Shown: positions 17,750-26,536, counted from the stretch's first letter. The stretch: DNA of 64,000 nucleotides from Dyella_B sp036746095 (GCF_036746095.1 NZ_DAIOEU010000003.1:1-64000); one strand, 5' to 3'. Program-made: numbers and translations. Notes: a model not told the origin generated them from the sequence alone.

Positions 17750-18379
17750 TCAGGCCGACTTGACCGTTTCGACGGCGCGACGGTCCAGAACGGCGTCGAT
17801 CAGCCCGTATTCCTTGGCCTGCTCGGCGCTCATGAAACGATCACGCTCCATATCACGTTCAATCCTATCGAGTGGCTGGCCGGTGTGACGGACATAGATG
17901 TCGTTCAATCGGCGACGCAGGTACAGGATTTCCTGGGCCTGGATCTCGATATCGGTGGCCTGCCCGCGGGCTCCGCCCGACGGCTGATGGATCATCACGC
18001 GCGAATTGGGCAATGAATAACGCTTGCCCTTGGCGCCGGCCATCAGCAGCAACGAAGCGGCGCTGCAGGCCTGCCCGACGCACATCGTGCTGACGTCGGG
18101 CTTGATGAATTGCATGGTGTCGTAGATCGCCAGGCCCGCGGTAACAGCGCCGCCGGGACTGTTGATGTACAGATGAATGTCCTTGTCGGGATTCTCCGAT
18201 TCGAGGAACAGCATCTGCGCCACCAGCAGATTGGCCACCTGGTCGTTCACTTCGCCGACCAGGAAGATCACGCGTTCCTTCAGCAAGCGCGAATAGATGT
18301 CATACGAACGTTCGCCGCGAGCGGTCTGCTCGACAACGATCGGCACCAGGTTGAGATTCTGGATCGGGTCCATGGCCAT
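17750..18379 (-). CDS. clpP: ATP-dependent Clp protease proteolytic subunit ClpP
   Basis: A 209-aa serine peptidase forming the tetradecameric chamber used by ClpX and ClpA. The catalytic triad is Ser106 (GQACSAAS), His131 (VMIHQPSGG) and Asp180 (ERDRFMSA). The start at 18379 follows CGGAGAG at a spacing of about ten bases; the upstream ORF to 18427 is not supported. The first residues are MAMDPIQNLNLVPIVVEQT, with a short propeptide-like end. It lies between tig and clpX. Confidence 0.97.
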   Translation of the reverse strand: MAMDPIQNLNLVPIVVEQTARGERSYDIYSRLLKERVIFLVGEVNDQVANLLVAQMLFLESENPDKDIHLYINSPGGAVTAGLAIYDTMQFIKPDVSTMCVGQACSAASLLLMAGAKGKRYSLPNSRVMIHQPSGGARGQATDIEIQAQEILYLRRRLNDIYVRHTGQPLDRIERDMERDRFMSAEQAKEYGLIDAVLDRRAVETVKSA

Positions 18380-18478
18380 GCGTGCGGCTCTCCGAAGTGG
18401 GGACTGAATAGCGATTCGTATGATCAAGCCAGACTAGCAGGTCGATAATTCCATCCGCTAGCTAGGCCGGCGAGACAA

Positions 18479-18517
18479 GTCGCGAATCGGCACATCACGT
18501 GTGTGCCCGATTCGCGA
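18479..18517. repeat. Inverted repeat in the tig-clpP spacer
   Basis: TCGCGAATCGG and CACA pair with TGTG and CCGATTCGCGA around TCACGT, with one unpaired base. There is no T-tract in the tig direction. It may be a transcript-end hairpin or a protein-binding palindrome. Confidence 0.5.
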
Positions 18518-18615
18518 TGCCGCGTTCGAATGTCTAGTGAACTTGGCGCGGGGAAAAGTACAGGAAGGCACTCTCAACGCGTCTTGTCGTGCTCGCCAGG
18601 CCTGAACGAATCGTC

Positions 18616-19908
18616 TCAGGCGCCGACCGGGCGCATCACTTCGTCGAAGCTCAGGTTCTGCACGGTGGTATTGGCGTGTTCGGCCACCCACTCGGCCACC
18701 TGGTCTTCCATGACGCGGTTCTGCAGCCCGGACATCAGTTGGGGATCGCCGTTGTAGAGTTCAATGACCTTCTCCGGCTCCTCGTAGGTCGAGGCAATGG
18801 CGGCAAGCTGCTCGGCCAGACGCATACGGTCAAGCTTGAGTTCGCTCTTGCGCGCGATCTCGCCCATCAGGAGGCCGGCGATGACGCGCAGGCGTGCGGC
18901 CGGTGCGGCGGCATCGATCAACTGCTGCGGGGGTTGCTGGCCGCGCGGCACGCTGGCAGCCGCCAGGTTGCGCGCTTCGCCTTGCACCATCAGGTTGGGA
19001 ACTTCGAGGCCGTTGTAGGTCTGGGCCAGCTTCTCGGCTACCTGGGACTTCAGGCGGCCCATCAAGGCGGCCTTGAGTTCGCGCTCCAGGTTGGCTCGCA
19101 CTTCCTTGCGGAAATGATCCATGTCGCCATCGTCGATGCCGAACAGCTTGATGAACTCGGCGTCCACTTCCGGCAGCTGGGGTTCTTGCACCTTCACGAT
19201 GCTGAAGTTCACCTTGGCAGTCTTGCCGGCGAGCTGCTCGTTGCGGAAATCAGCCGGGAATTCGATATCGCTTTCGAACGTCTCGCCTGTCTTGCGGCCG
19301 GCGAGCGCGCCGTCCAGCGCCTTGAACAGGGTGCCGGAACCCAGCACGCTGCCGGCACGCTCCTGGCCTTCGGCCGGGAAGCGGTAGTCGCCGGCGACGG
19401 CGTCGTATTCGAACATCACGAAATCGCCTTCCACCGACGCGCGCTCGACTTCGTTGAAGCTGCGGCGCTGCTGGCGCAGGGTTTCGATCATCTTTTCGAC
19501 GTCGGCATCGCTGACTTCCGCCGTCGGGCGGCTGATTTCCAGTGCGGCGACGTCGATTTCAGGGAATTCCGGCATCACCTCGAAGATGGCCGTGTAGGCA
19601 ATCTCGCCATTTTCCGGCTGGCCGGTGGTGTCGATGGCGGGATTGGCGACCGGGCGCAGGTTTTCCTTTTCGAACGCCTCGCGCAGGGTGCTGCTGATAA
19701 GGTCGGAGAGCACTTCGCCGCGCACCTGCGCACCGAAGCGCTGCTGGATCACGTTGGCGGGCACCTTGCCCGGGCGGAAGCCTTTCAGCCGTACCGTGCG
19801 GCTCATCTCGGCGATGCGCGCGCTGACCTGCGACTCAAAGCGCTCTGCCGGAAATTTGACCGTGAGCTTGCGCTCGAGCTTGCCGACGTTTTCAACTGAA
19901 AACTGCAT
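18616..19908 (-). CDS. tig: Trigger factor (ribosome-associated chaperone and prolyl isomerase)
   Basis: A 430-aa protein that binds near the ribosomal exit tunnel. The N-terminal ribosome-binding domain carries the signature GFRPGKVP. The FKBP-type domain is at about 155-240 (EGDFVMFEYDAVAG, GSVLGSGTLFKALDGALAG), and the long helical chaperone domain follows. It begins the tig-clpP-clpX-lon-hupB-ppiD gene order. The length matches the family (430-440 aa). Confidence 0.97.
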   Translation of the reverse strand: MQFSVENVGKLERKLTVKFPAERFESQVSARIAEMSRTVRLKGFRPGKVPANVIQQRFGAQVRGEVLSDLISSTLREAFEKENLRPVANPAIDTTGQPENGEIAYTAIFEVMPEFPEIDVAALEISRPTAEVSDADVEKMIETLRQQRRSFNEVERASVEGDFVMFEYDAVAGDYRFPAEGQERAGSVLGSGTLFKALDGALAGRKTGETFESDIEFPADFRNEQLAGKTAKVNFSIVKVQEPQLPEVDAEFIKLFGIDDGDMDHFRKEVRANLERELKAALMGRLKSQVAEKLAQTYNGLEVPNLMVQGEARNLAAASVPRGQQPPQQLIDAAAPAARLRVIAGLLMGEIARKSELKLDRMRLAEQLAAIASTYEEPEKVIELYNGDPQLMSGLQNRVMEDQVAEWVAEHANTTVQNLSFDEVMRPVGA

Positions 19909-19990
19909 GACGTCTCCTGGAATGTCCTGTAGTGGCCCGTACCGGCGCCGAGGCGGCTCGCCGCCCGCAAAAATCAGCTCAAGGTTCGGG

Positions 19991-20075
19991 TGGTGCGAAA
20001 GAAGGGACTCGAACCCTTACGGGGTTACCCGCTGGAACCTAAATCCAGTGCGTCTACCAATTCCGCCACTTTCGC
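19991..20075 (-). tRNA. tRNA-Leu (TAG)
   Basis: An 85-nt class II tRNA: acceptor GCGAAAG, anticodon loop TTTAGGT (anticodon TAG), variable arm, T arm GGTTCGAGTCC and encoded CCA. It lies about 80 bases upstream of tig on the same strand. Confidence 0.95.
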
Positions 20076-20517
20076 ATCGTTCGCCGGATTACAAGCTGCG
20101 GATTCTCAAAGACTTTCTCCGGTCGACCCACAACCTTCGAATGCCTGCCCTGCCGCGACCTGGGCGATGGCGACCTTGCGCCAAAGAGATCCATTTTAAG
20201 GTTCGGCGACGGCCCAGCACAAGCGCACGGGGCTTGCATGCCGCCACTTTTCGCACCGCAGCAACCTCTCCGCTTTTTTTGACGGTGATTCCAATACCCG
20301 TAACCGGCAATTGACAGCCACGTGGGCCGGGAGCAAGGTGGCCGCGGTTTGCCCAGGGTCACCTGCTTGCAGGAGGGGAACCACTGTCCACGGCAAACCT
20401 GCGTCCATGTGTGTGTCAACGTTCTGAACCGGCTCGGATTCGGGAACCGTGGCGGCATGTGGCATCGAATCCGCGTCTTCGCTGTTCTAACTCTTTGCTT
20501 CGCAAAAGGAGATAGTT
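20076..20517. other. Spacer upstream of the lanthipeptide locus
   Basis: A 442-base region between the divergent tRNA-Leu and the lanA-like gene. No credible gene is seen; a 69-codon plus-strand ORF runs through the precursor's ribosome binding site and is rejected. The promoters of both flanking units should lie here. I could not pick a convincing -35/-10 pair for the peptide gene: TTGACA occurs at about 20311 but has no good -10 partner. Confidence 0.5.
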
Positions 20518-20721
20518 ATGCAACAGATTGATGAAGTCGTTTCGGGTTGGCTGAGTGGTGATGAAGGCCTGGACAATCCCGCAGGCCCGCTTTATATCGA
20601 AGGTGCTGCGGCTACCGAAGCGGCGCTGACCGATCCAGGCATCGGCAAGGTGCTCATCTCGGGCGCTACGACCTGCTCGTTCAGCGGCAAGATTTGCGCA
20701 AGCACCTGCGCTTGCTGCTGA
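20518..20721 (+). CDS. Class II lanthipeptide precursor peptide (LanA-like)
   Basis: A 67-aa peptide with a strong AAAGGAGA ribosome binding site. Residues 1-50 form an acidic, Cys-free leader rich in Gly, Ala, Asp and Glu. The last 17 residues (TTCSFSGKICASTCACC) hold all five Cys (53, 60, 64, 66, 67) and six Ser/Thr (51, 52, 54, 56, 62, 63), the composition needed for dehydration and (methyl)lanthionine closure. The canonical double-Gly cleavage site is absent; GA at 49-50 is the nearest equivalent. It lies directly upstream of a LanM synthetase. The final structure and activity are unknown. Confidence 0.85.
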   Translation: MQQIDEVVSGWLSGDEGLDNPAGPLYIEGAAATEAALTDPGIGKVLISGATTCSFSGKICASTCACC

Positions 20722-20732
20722 TGTAAAACCGG

Positions 20733-20775
20733 CCAACGCGCAGCGTTACTTTTTTTGCCACACGCTGCGCGTTGG
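20733..20775 (+). terminator. Hairpin between precursor and LanM genes (candidate attenuator)
   Basis: A perfect 14-bp stem (CCAACGCGCAGCGT and its complement) encloses a 15-base T-rich loop. It starts 12 bases after the precursor stop. It could partly terminate or stabilise the transcript so that more peptide than synthetase is made, as seen in other bacteriocin operons. Confidence 0.6.
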
Positions 20776-20826
20776 CGTTGCATCCGTTCTCTGCGGTTTT
20801 CCACGACCACAGCAAGGAACCTGCCT

Positions 20827-23670
20827 GTGTCGATAACGACCGAAACGAGTGCTCCCGATTCCTTTGCGCCAATCATCCTGGGTTTTACCGCTCCGATTCG
20901 AGCCATGTTCGCAGCGCGGCTTGCCGAACTTGCTGCGGCACTGTCACCCGATGAAATAGCGCTCATTCGCCACACCGCGGAAGAAGCGCTCAATGCCAAT
21001 GCCAGCTTCAAACTCAGCCGCGTCTTGTTGCTGGAATTGCACGCTGCCAAGCGCGCGGGCGAATTGACATGTCCCGACGATGCGGGTCGTTTTGCTCAAT
21101 TCGTGCAAGGCGCTCGACAGCCAGCTTTCCTTGCACATCTCAATCAGCGTTACCCAAGCCTGTACGCACGTCTCTCGCGCGCCTTGAATGCGCAACGCCA
21201 TGCGATCGAAGCGCTGGTCGCACGATTCGTGGCCGATCGCAACAAGCTTGCACAACTGCCAGGTCAGCCGCGTGGGCCCCTCATTGGCTTGAGCCTCGGC
21301 CAAGGCGATTTGCACGGCGGCGGGCAGTCGGTGGCGAAGCTGACATTGGATGGCGGTGAAGTCATTTTCAAACCGCGCTCGCTGCGAATCGATCGCGTGC
21401 TCGAAACATTCCTGTCGCGCGTCTTTGGCGCTGATCCCAATCGGATACGCGTGCCTGACGTGATTGATTGCGGCGACCATGGCTGGGCCGAATTCATCAC
21501 TCATCGCTATTGTCACAACGATGCTGAACTACGTGTGTTCTATCGCAACCTGGGGGCATGGCTGGCAATACTGCGCGTACTCGGCGGCACGGACATTCAC
21601 CATGAAAACCTGATCGCCTGCGGCCCGGTGCCCGTGGCAGTCGACGTCGAAAGCCTGTTCTCGATGATGCCGAAAGCCGCGCCATCAAACTATGGCGATG
21701 CATTCGACGTGGCGGCAGAACTGATCCGCAATTCAGTACTGCGCACCGGCATTGTTCCCTATCGTGCACCGGCGCTGGGTTTCTTCGGCGTCGACATGTC
21801 TGCGGCCGGCGCGTTGCCTGGCGAACAACCGCAAGTGCACGTGCCAGTGATCGCGCAAGAAGGCACCACGGCTGCACGGCTCGACATTATCAAGGCCGAT
21901 TTGCTGCCCGCGCAGAATCACCCGAGTCCTGAGCCAGACGTTTCAAAATATTGGAACCAGCTCAGCGACGGTTTCCTCGAAGCAACGACACGGTTACGGC
22001 AATTGGATGCACGGGGCGAACTCGCGCCGCTGCTGGCTGATTTTGAAAATTGCCAGGCGCGCGACATTCGTCGCCCGACCCAGGCCTACGTGGAAATCGG
22101 GCGCATGCTTTGGCACCCCGCTTCGTTGCACGACGAGCCCAAAGCCATCGAGCGTGCCCGCGATCTTCTAGCACGCAATGCTGCCGTATTGCCGCAGGCA
22201 CCGTCCGCTTTGGCAGAAATAGATACGGAGATTGCCGATTTGTGTTACGGCGACATTCCCATTTTCGCCGCGCCATTGACGCGTACGCGCATCGATGAAG
22301 CACTGGCCGACTGGCGCGCCATGCGCCTGGAGTTGGAAGAACTCACCATTCGCAGCGCACTGGTCGCCACGCACCTCAATCTTTCCGAAGATCAACCCGA
22401 GGACGCGCGCAGCGCACGCCGCTATGCCGCGTGCCATCCGCATGCCGATCAGCTGGACCAACGCCGACGCAAGCTGGCTGCCGAAGCCGTCGAGCGATTG
22501 CTGCGGCTTTCCGTGCGCGGCAAGGATCACTCGGTGACGTGGATCACGCCGGAAATCAACCGCGCCGGCTGGCAAGTGCAACCGCTGGCAACGGATCTGT
22601 ATTTCGGCCTGGCCGGGGTGGCCGTTGCGCTGGCAGGCTATCTGCACGAAACCGCTGCGAATCGCGCCGATGCCGTGGCGGGTGTTGAAGAAACACTGTC
22701 AGGAGCACTGCAGGTTTTGCGCGCGATGGAAGCCGAAGAACAGCAGGAACTGTCCGGCGGCTTTACCGGTTACGGCGCGCAGATCTGGACATGGTTGACG
22801 TTGCATCATCTGCAAAGAGACCCCGCTTGCCTCGATCGCGCCATACATTTCGGCGAAGCGCTGGGGCAGTTGGGCTTTGAAGGCGATAAAGCGTTCGACA
22901 TTCTCGGCGGCGCATCGGGCGCCATCGTGCCGCTGATCGGCCTGGCCGAAGCGACCTGCCAACAGCGTTGGCTCGATCTGGCCGCACGCGCGGCCGATCA
23001 CCTCACCACCACCGCCGTCGTCACCGGTGATGCTGCCTATTGGCCAACCATGCGCACGCCCGATCCGATCGGCGGATTCGCGCATGGGTCGATGGGAATC
23101 GCTTGGTCAATAGCCCGGCTCGTGTTGGCCGATGCAGGCAACGATGCCGATCGTGCACGCTGGAGTGCCATAGCGGAACGCGGTTTCCGCCTTCCGCACG
23201 AGCAATACGACGAAACCGTCGGCAACTGGTTCATCACGCAACAAGGCGCACGTCGCGAAAGCTTCCACAACTGGTGCTACGGCAGCGTTGGTATCGGTTT
23301 GGCTGCGGGTGATCTCTATGCGCGCAGTGGCGATCAAAAACACCTGCATACGCTGCGTCGCGCGGTTGCCACCGCGCGCGGCAAATGGGGTTCCAGCCAC
23401 ACGCTCTGCCACGGCGACTTCTCGCTGTGCGAATGGCTGGTGCGCGCAGCGCAATGGGATCCGGAGGGCTGCCGGCTGGATGCCATCCATCCTGTGGCGC
23501 GCGTCGTCTCAGCCATCGAGGAACACGGCGGCATCGTGGGCGGCATGGCGCGCGATGCCTTCACGCCGGGCCTGATGACGGGATTGGCGGGGGCCGTCTA
23601 CAGCCTCAACCGAATGCATCCGGAATGCAGTCTGCCCTCACCTTTGCTGCTTGAGACCAGGACAGGCTGA
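20827..23670 (+). CDS. lanM: Class II lanthipeptide synthetase LanM
   Basis: A 947-aa bifunctional enzyme. The N-terminal dehydratase domain (DUF4135, about 60-560) has the kinase-like features GQGDLHGGGQSVAKL, the Lys in GEVIFKPRSLRID and GGTDIHHENLIACG with VDVES. It phosphorylates and dehydrates Ser/Thr. The C-terminal LanC cyclase domain (about 590-940) has GFAHGSMGIAW and zinc ligands Cys817 (NWCYGSVGIG) and Cys861-His862 (TLCHGDFS). The start is a GTG at 20827 with AAGGAA nine bases upstream. No LanT, protease or immunity gene adjoins it. Its stop overlaps a terminator hairpin. Confidence 0.94.
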   Translation: MSITTETSAPDSFAPIILGFTAPIRAMFAARLAELAAALSPDEIALIRHTAEEALNANASFKLSRVLLLELHAAKRAGELTCPDDAGRFAQFVQGARQPAFLAHLNQRYPSLYARLSRALNAQRHAIEALVARFVADRNKLAQLPGQPRGPLIGLSLGQGDLHGGGQSVAKLTLDGGEVIFKPRSLRIDRVLETFLSRVFGADPNRIRVPDVIDCGDHGWAEFITHRYCHNDAELRVFYRNLGAWLAILRVLGGTDIHHENLIACGPVPVAVDVESLFSMMPKAAPSNYGDAFDVAAELIRNSVLRTGIVPYRAPALGFFGVDMSAAGALPGEQPQVHVPVIAQEGTTAARLDIIKADLLPAQNHPSPEPDVSKYWNQLSDGFLEATTRLRQLDARGELAPLLADFENCQARDIRRPTQAYVEIGRMLWHPASLHDEPKAIERARDLLARNAAVLPQAPSALAEIDTEIADLCYGDIPIFAAPLTRTRIDEALADWRAMRLELEELTIRSALVATHLNLSEDQPEDARSARRYAACHPHADQLDQRRRKLAAEAVERLLRLSVRGKDHSVTWITPEINRAGWQVQPLATDLYFGLAGVAVALAGYLHETAANRADAVAGVEETLSGALQVLRAMEAEEQQELSGGFTGYGAQIWTWLTLHHLQRDPACLDRAIHFGEALGQLGFEGDKAFDILGGASGAIVPLIGLAEATCQQRWLDLAARAADHLTTTAVVTGDAAYWPTMRTPDPIGGFAHGSMGIAWSIARLVLADAGNDADRARWSAIAERGFRLPHEQYDETVGNWFITQQGARRESFHNWCYGSVGIGLAAGDLYARSGDQKHLHTLRRAVATARGKWGSSHTLCHGDFSLCEWLVRAAQWDPEGCRLDAIHPVARVVSAIEEHGGIVGGMARDAFTPGLMTGLAGAVYSLNRMHPECSLPSPLLLETRTG

Positions 23671-23697
23671 AGGCCAGGCATCCATTGCGTGGCCTTC
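23669..23697. terminator. Hairpin between convergent lanM and GH31 genes
   Basis: GAAGGCCA at 23669-23676 pairs with TGGCCTTC at 23690-23697. It overlaps the lanM stop and lies in the 33-base gap to the convergent glycosidase stop. It probably ends both transcripts, though no long T-tract is present. Confidence 0.6.
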
Positions 23698-23703
23698 CTC
23701 TGT

Positions 23704-26043
23704 TTACTTGATCACTTTGACGAGACTGGAAGCCGTCCTGTCGAACGCTTCATCGCCACCGGTGGCGCTCAAAGCACCCGATGCATTGTTCCAATGCAGC
23801 TGAGTCGTGGTGCTCTTGCCCGCTTGATAGCCGTATGACGTACCGTCGTCGCTATACAGGGCGAAATCGTCGTCCTTGCCTGGATAGACACGAATCTCGG
23901 CAATGGACTGTTTCGACGCCGTCGACTGGATCGCCGAGCCCAACGGCACGATCGAACCCGCGCGGACAAACACGGGAATCTGATCGATGGGCGAGGCCAC
24001 CTTGACCCAACGCCCACCGGTCAATTTTTCATTGGTCCAGAAGTTGTACCAGTCGCTGCCGGCGGGCAGGTAAACCTCTTTCTCCGTCTGACCCTGCTCG
24101 GTGACCGGAGCCACCAAGAACGCAGGGCCAAACATGTATTCCGTGCCGATGTTGGCAACGTTGGGATCGTTGGGGAAATCCATCCACAACGCGCGCATGA
24201 ACGGCGCGCCCGTGTCATAGGTTTTCTTGGCCTGGCTGTAGATGTACGGAATCAGCCGGTAGCGAAGCGCATCGTACTTCGCCATGATCGCCTCGGCTTG
24301 ATGGCCGAAAGCCCAAATCTCCGTGTGTTTGCGGTCGCCATGCAAACGCAGCGTCGGCAAGAAAGTACCGTATTCGAACCAGCGCGTAAGCAGTTCCGGA
24401 TAATCGTTGTTCTGGCCCACCACATCGCGCGCATCCGATGGGTCAAGCAACGGTGGCTTGGTAGCAGTGGTCGTTTGCGGCAGGTACTGCCAACCGCCAA
24501 TGTCATTTCCCCAATAGGCAATACCCGATGCCGTCATGTTGAGGCCCGTGGGAATCTGGCGCTGCAAAGCTTCCCAGGTCGGATCGATATCCGACGACCA
24601 GAACAATGCACCGGTACGCTGCGATCCCAGATAGGCAGCGCGCGAAAGTATCAGCACGCGCTTGTTAGGTTTCCAGGCGCGCATGCCTTGCGCGAAGCCT
24701 TCCACATGCAGCAGCGGGAAAACGTTGTGATACCGGTCGCCTGAGCCAATCGAGTAGAAAAACCCATCCGGCACCAGGTCCGGCTCGGTCTCATCGAGCC
24801 ACGGGTAGTCAAAGCCGTGCGACAGGATGTTGTCGCGCGCATGCTCCCAGTACCACTTCCGCGCCGCAGGGTTGGTCGAATCGATCAATGCGCCCGCACG
24901 ATCGGAACGGAACGGCAAGCCATCGACCGTTTTTCCGTGCTTGTCCTTCAGGAAATAACCCTTGGCATCAAGCTCCTTGAAATAACGACTGGCACGTTCG
25001 AAACGCGGCCAGATCGATATGATCGACTGCATGCCCATGTCATGCAGCTGCTTGTTCATGCCATCGGGATCCGGAAATTCAGCGGGATTGATATCCAGCT
25101 GTCCCATGTGCGTCCAATAGAACCAGTCGACCACCATAATGTCGAGCGGGTAGTGCTTTTCACGATAGGTGTGCGCGACGCGCAAAACTTCCGCCTGGCT
25201 GGCGTAGCGCGCCTTGGACTGGATCAGGCCGAAGGCAGCCTTGGGCGGAATCGGCGTCTTGCCGGTCACCCGTGCATAGGCCGAATAGATCGCTTCCGGC
25301 GTATCGCCGGTGATCACGAAGAAACTGACGCGCTCGCCAACCTTCGACTCGAAGCTGGTGCGGCCACGAATACCGGCGACGAAACGCGTATCGGACGGGT
25401 TGTCCCAAATAATGCCGTAACCCTTGGACGACACCATGAAAGGCACACAGACCGTCTCGCCACTCGGTGCGTCATACCAGTGCTGGCAGTCGATCACACG
25501 ACCGCGCAAATCGAGCGGACCAAGACTGCCCTGATTCTGGCCCATGCCGTAATAGTGTTCGTCCGCCGGCGCCGAAAACGTAGCACCCACCTGATAAGTG
25601 GCCTCGCCCGCCACTTCATGCGGCGACATGTTCCAGTCGATCATGTTGACGACGGTTTCGCCCTTGGCATTCTTCACTTGCAAGCGAACCGGCGCCAGCT
25701 CCGGCGCAAAGTACCGCTCCATCACTCCCGGCGTGTGCGGCGGCGGCGCGGCATCGACGTGCAGGGTCAAATCCGAAGACGCAAACGTGTCACCGCCCTG
25801 ATCACTCGTTTCATGGAAGGTCGAGTTATCAGCGTGGTTGGCCAGAATGCCGTAGCCCGGGGCCTTCAGCGCCTCGGCCTTGTCGGCGGCGATCGTGACG
25901 TGGACGACGTTGGGGCCGTAGGCCTCAACCGTCACCCACGCACCATGACGGTCGAGCGTGGCCATCGGTGCGGCGTTGGCCACAGTAGCTGCGCCGACGA
26001 AAGACAACGCCAGACTGAGCAATGCAATGTTGGATCTACGCAC
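23704..26043 (-). CDS. Secreted GH31 glycoside hydrolase (alpha-glucosidase/alpha-xylosidase type)
   Basis: A 779-aa enzyme with a signal peptide ending near VANA|APM (residue 24). An N-terminal beta-sandwich is followed by the GH31 barrel with nucleophile Asp417 in WLDETEPD and candidate acid/base Asp485 in FWSSDIDPTW. Distal beta domains follow, including a DUF5110-like segment (YPGKDDDFALYSDDG). It should act in the periplasm or outside on alpha-linked glucose or xylose; the exact substrate cannot be read from sequence. It stands alone, without transporter or regulator genes next to it. Confidence 0.9.
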   Translation of the reverse strand: MRRSNIALLSLALSFVGAATVANAAPMATLDRHGAWVTVEAYGPNVVHVTIAADKAEALKAPGYGILANHADNSTFHETSDQGGDTFASSDLTLHVDAAPPPHTPGVMERYFAPELAPVRLQVKNAKGETVVNMIDWNMSPHEVAGEATYQVGATFSAPADEHYYGMGQNQGSLGPLDLRGRVIDCQHWYDAPSGETVCVPFMVSSKGYGIIWDNPSDTRFVAGIRGRTSFESKVGERVSFFVITGDTPEAIYSAYARVTGKTPIPPKAAFGLIQSKARYASQAEVLRVAHTYREKHYPLDIMVVDWFYWTHMGQLDINPAEFPDPDGMNKQLHDMGMQSIISIWPRFERASRYFKELDAKGYFLKDKHGKTVDGLPFRSDRAGALIDSTNPAARKWYWEHARDNILSHGFDYPWLDETEPDLVPDGFFYSIGSGDRYHNVFPLLHVEGFAQGMRAWKPNKRVLILSRAAYLGSQRTGALFWSSDIDPTWEALQRQIPTGLNMTASGIAYWGNDIGGWQYLPQTTTATKPPLLDPSDARDVVGQNNDYPELLTRWFEYGTFLPTLRLHGDRKHTEIWAFGHQAEAIMAKYDALRYRLIPYIYSQAKKTYDTGAPFMRALWMDFPNDPNVANIGTEYMFGPAFLVAPVTEQGQTEKEVYLPAGSDWYNFWTNEKLTGGRWVKVASPIDQIPVFVRAGSIVPLGSAIQSTASKQSIAEIRVYPGKDDDFALYSDDGTSYGYQAGKSTTTQLHWNNASGALSATGGDEAFDRTASSLVKVIK

Positions 26044-26291
26044 GACGCCCTCTCACCGCTAGCAAGCAAAAATTCCCGCGGCGCCAAGGCGCGCGGTCGA
26101 TCGGCTGGGTATTTATCATATAAATCGAGCTTGCCTGCCGCCCCTCCCGGCGAAGCGATCAAATTCGCTATCCGGGTTGGGTGATTAAGTAAAAGGCCGG
26201 GTGATCGACAGGCCGCAGGCAAGACGCCTTACGCTGGACTCGCTGCTTTGCGCAGCCTGAAGGCTGACCGCACCGCGCAGGAGCGCAAGCA
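26044..26291. other. Spacer upstream of the GH31 gene
   Basis: A 248-base region between the GH31 start and the tRNA-Lys terminator. It should hold the GH31 promoter (an AT-rich stretch TATTTATCATATAAATC lies near 26110-26126). No gene is seen. Confidence 0.4.
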
Positions 26292-26323
26292 AAGAAAAAG
26301 GCACCCAGGAAACCCTGAGTGCC
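26292..26323 (-). terminator. Terminator of the original tRNA-Lys gene
   Basis: On the minus strand, GGCACTCAGG pairs with CCTGGGTGCC around GTTT and is followed by TTTTTCTTT. It lies ten bases after the tRNA-Lys fragment, so it is the host terminator left behind when the phage displaced the rest of the tRNA gene. Confidence 0.8.
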
Positions 26324-26332
26324 TCGTTTAGC

Positions 26333-26380
26333 TGGTGGGCCGTGTAGGATTCGAACCTACGACCAATTGATTAAGAGTCA
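26333..26380 (-). other. Prophage attachment site: 3' fragment of tRNA-Lys (CTT)
   Basis: The minus strand reads the anticodon loop with CTT, the variable region, the T arm (GGTTCGAATCC) and the acceptor end through CCA of a normal tRNA-Lys. Sequence upstream of the anticodon stem does not match a tRNA. Tyrosine integrases commonly use tRNA 3' ends and the phage copy restores the gene, so this is the displaced host end. The restored tRNA-Lys should be at the other prophage end, past 64,000. Confidence 0.9.
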
Positions 26381-26416
26381 CCAACAGTTACTTTAAAAAT
26401 CATCAACTTGCGATTG

Positions 26417-26482
26417 ATATTTTTACGGTTTAGCGGTCCTGTCGGTCCAGGCATATCAAGTATTTGCCGAATATTTTTACGG
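26417..26482. repeat. Pair of 12-base direct repeats beside the attachment site
   Basis: ATATTTTTACGG occurs at 26417-26428 and again at 26471-26482, in an AT-rich stretch just inside the prophage. Position and spacing fit arm-type integrase binding sites; this is inference. Confidence 0.45.
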
Positions 26483-26536
26483 GGTAAATGGGTCCCTTCG
26501 CTACCTTTGAGACGGCGCGCCGTACGCTATCGCGCC

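Noticed and set aside
20322..20531. 69-codon plus-strand ORF upstream of the lanthipeptide precursor
   Set aside because: It runs through the strong ribosome binding site and start of the precursor in another frame and has no coding character.
20755..20826. Upstream extension of LanM in the same frame
   Set aside because: It begins inside the intergenic hairpin. The GTG at 20827 has a good ribosome binding site and gives a normal LanM N-terminus.
24817..26184. 455-codon plus-strand ORF opposite the GH31 gene
   Set aside because: Arg/His-rich composition typical of antisense frames; the GH31 gene on the other strand is clear.
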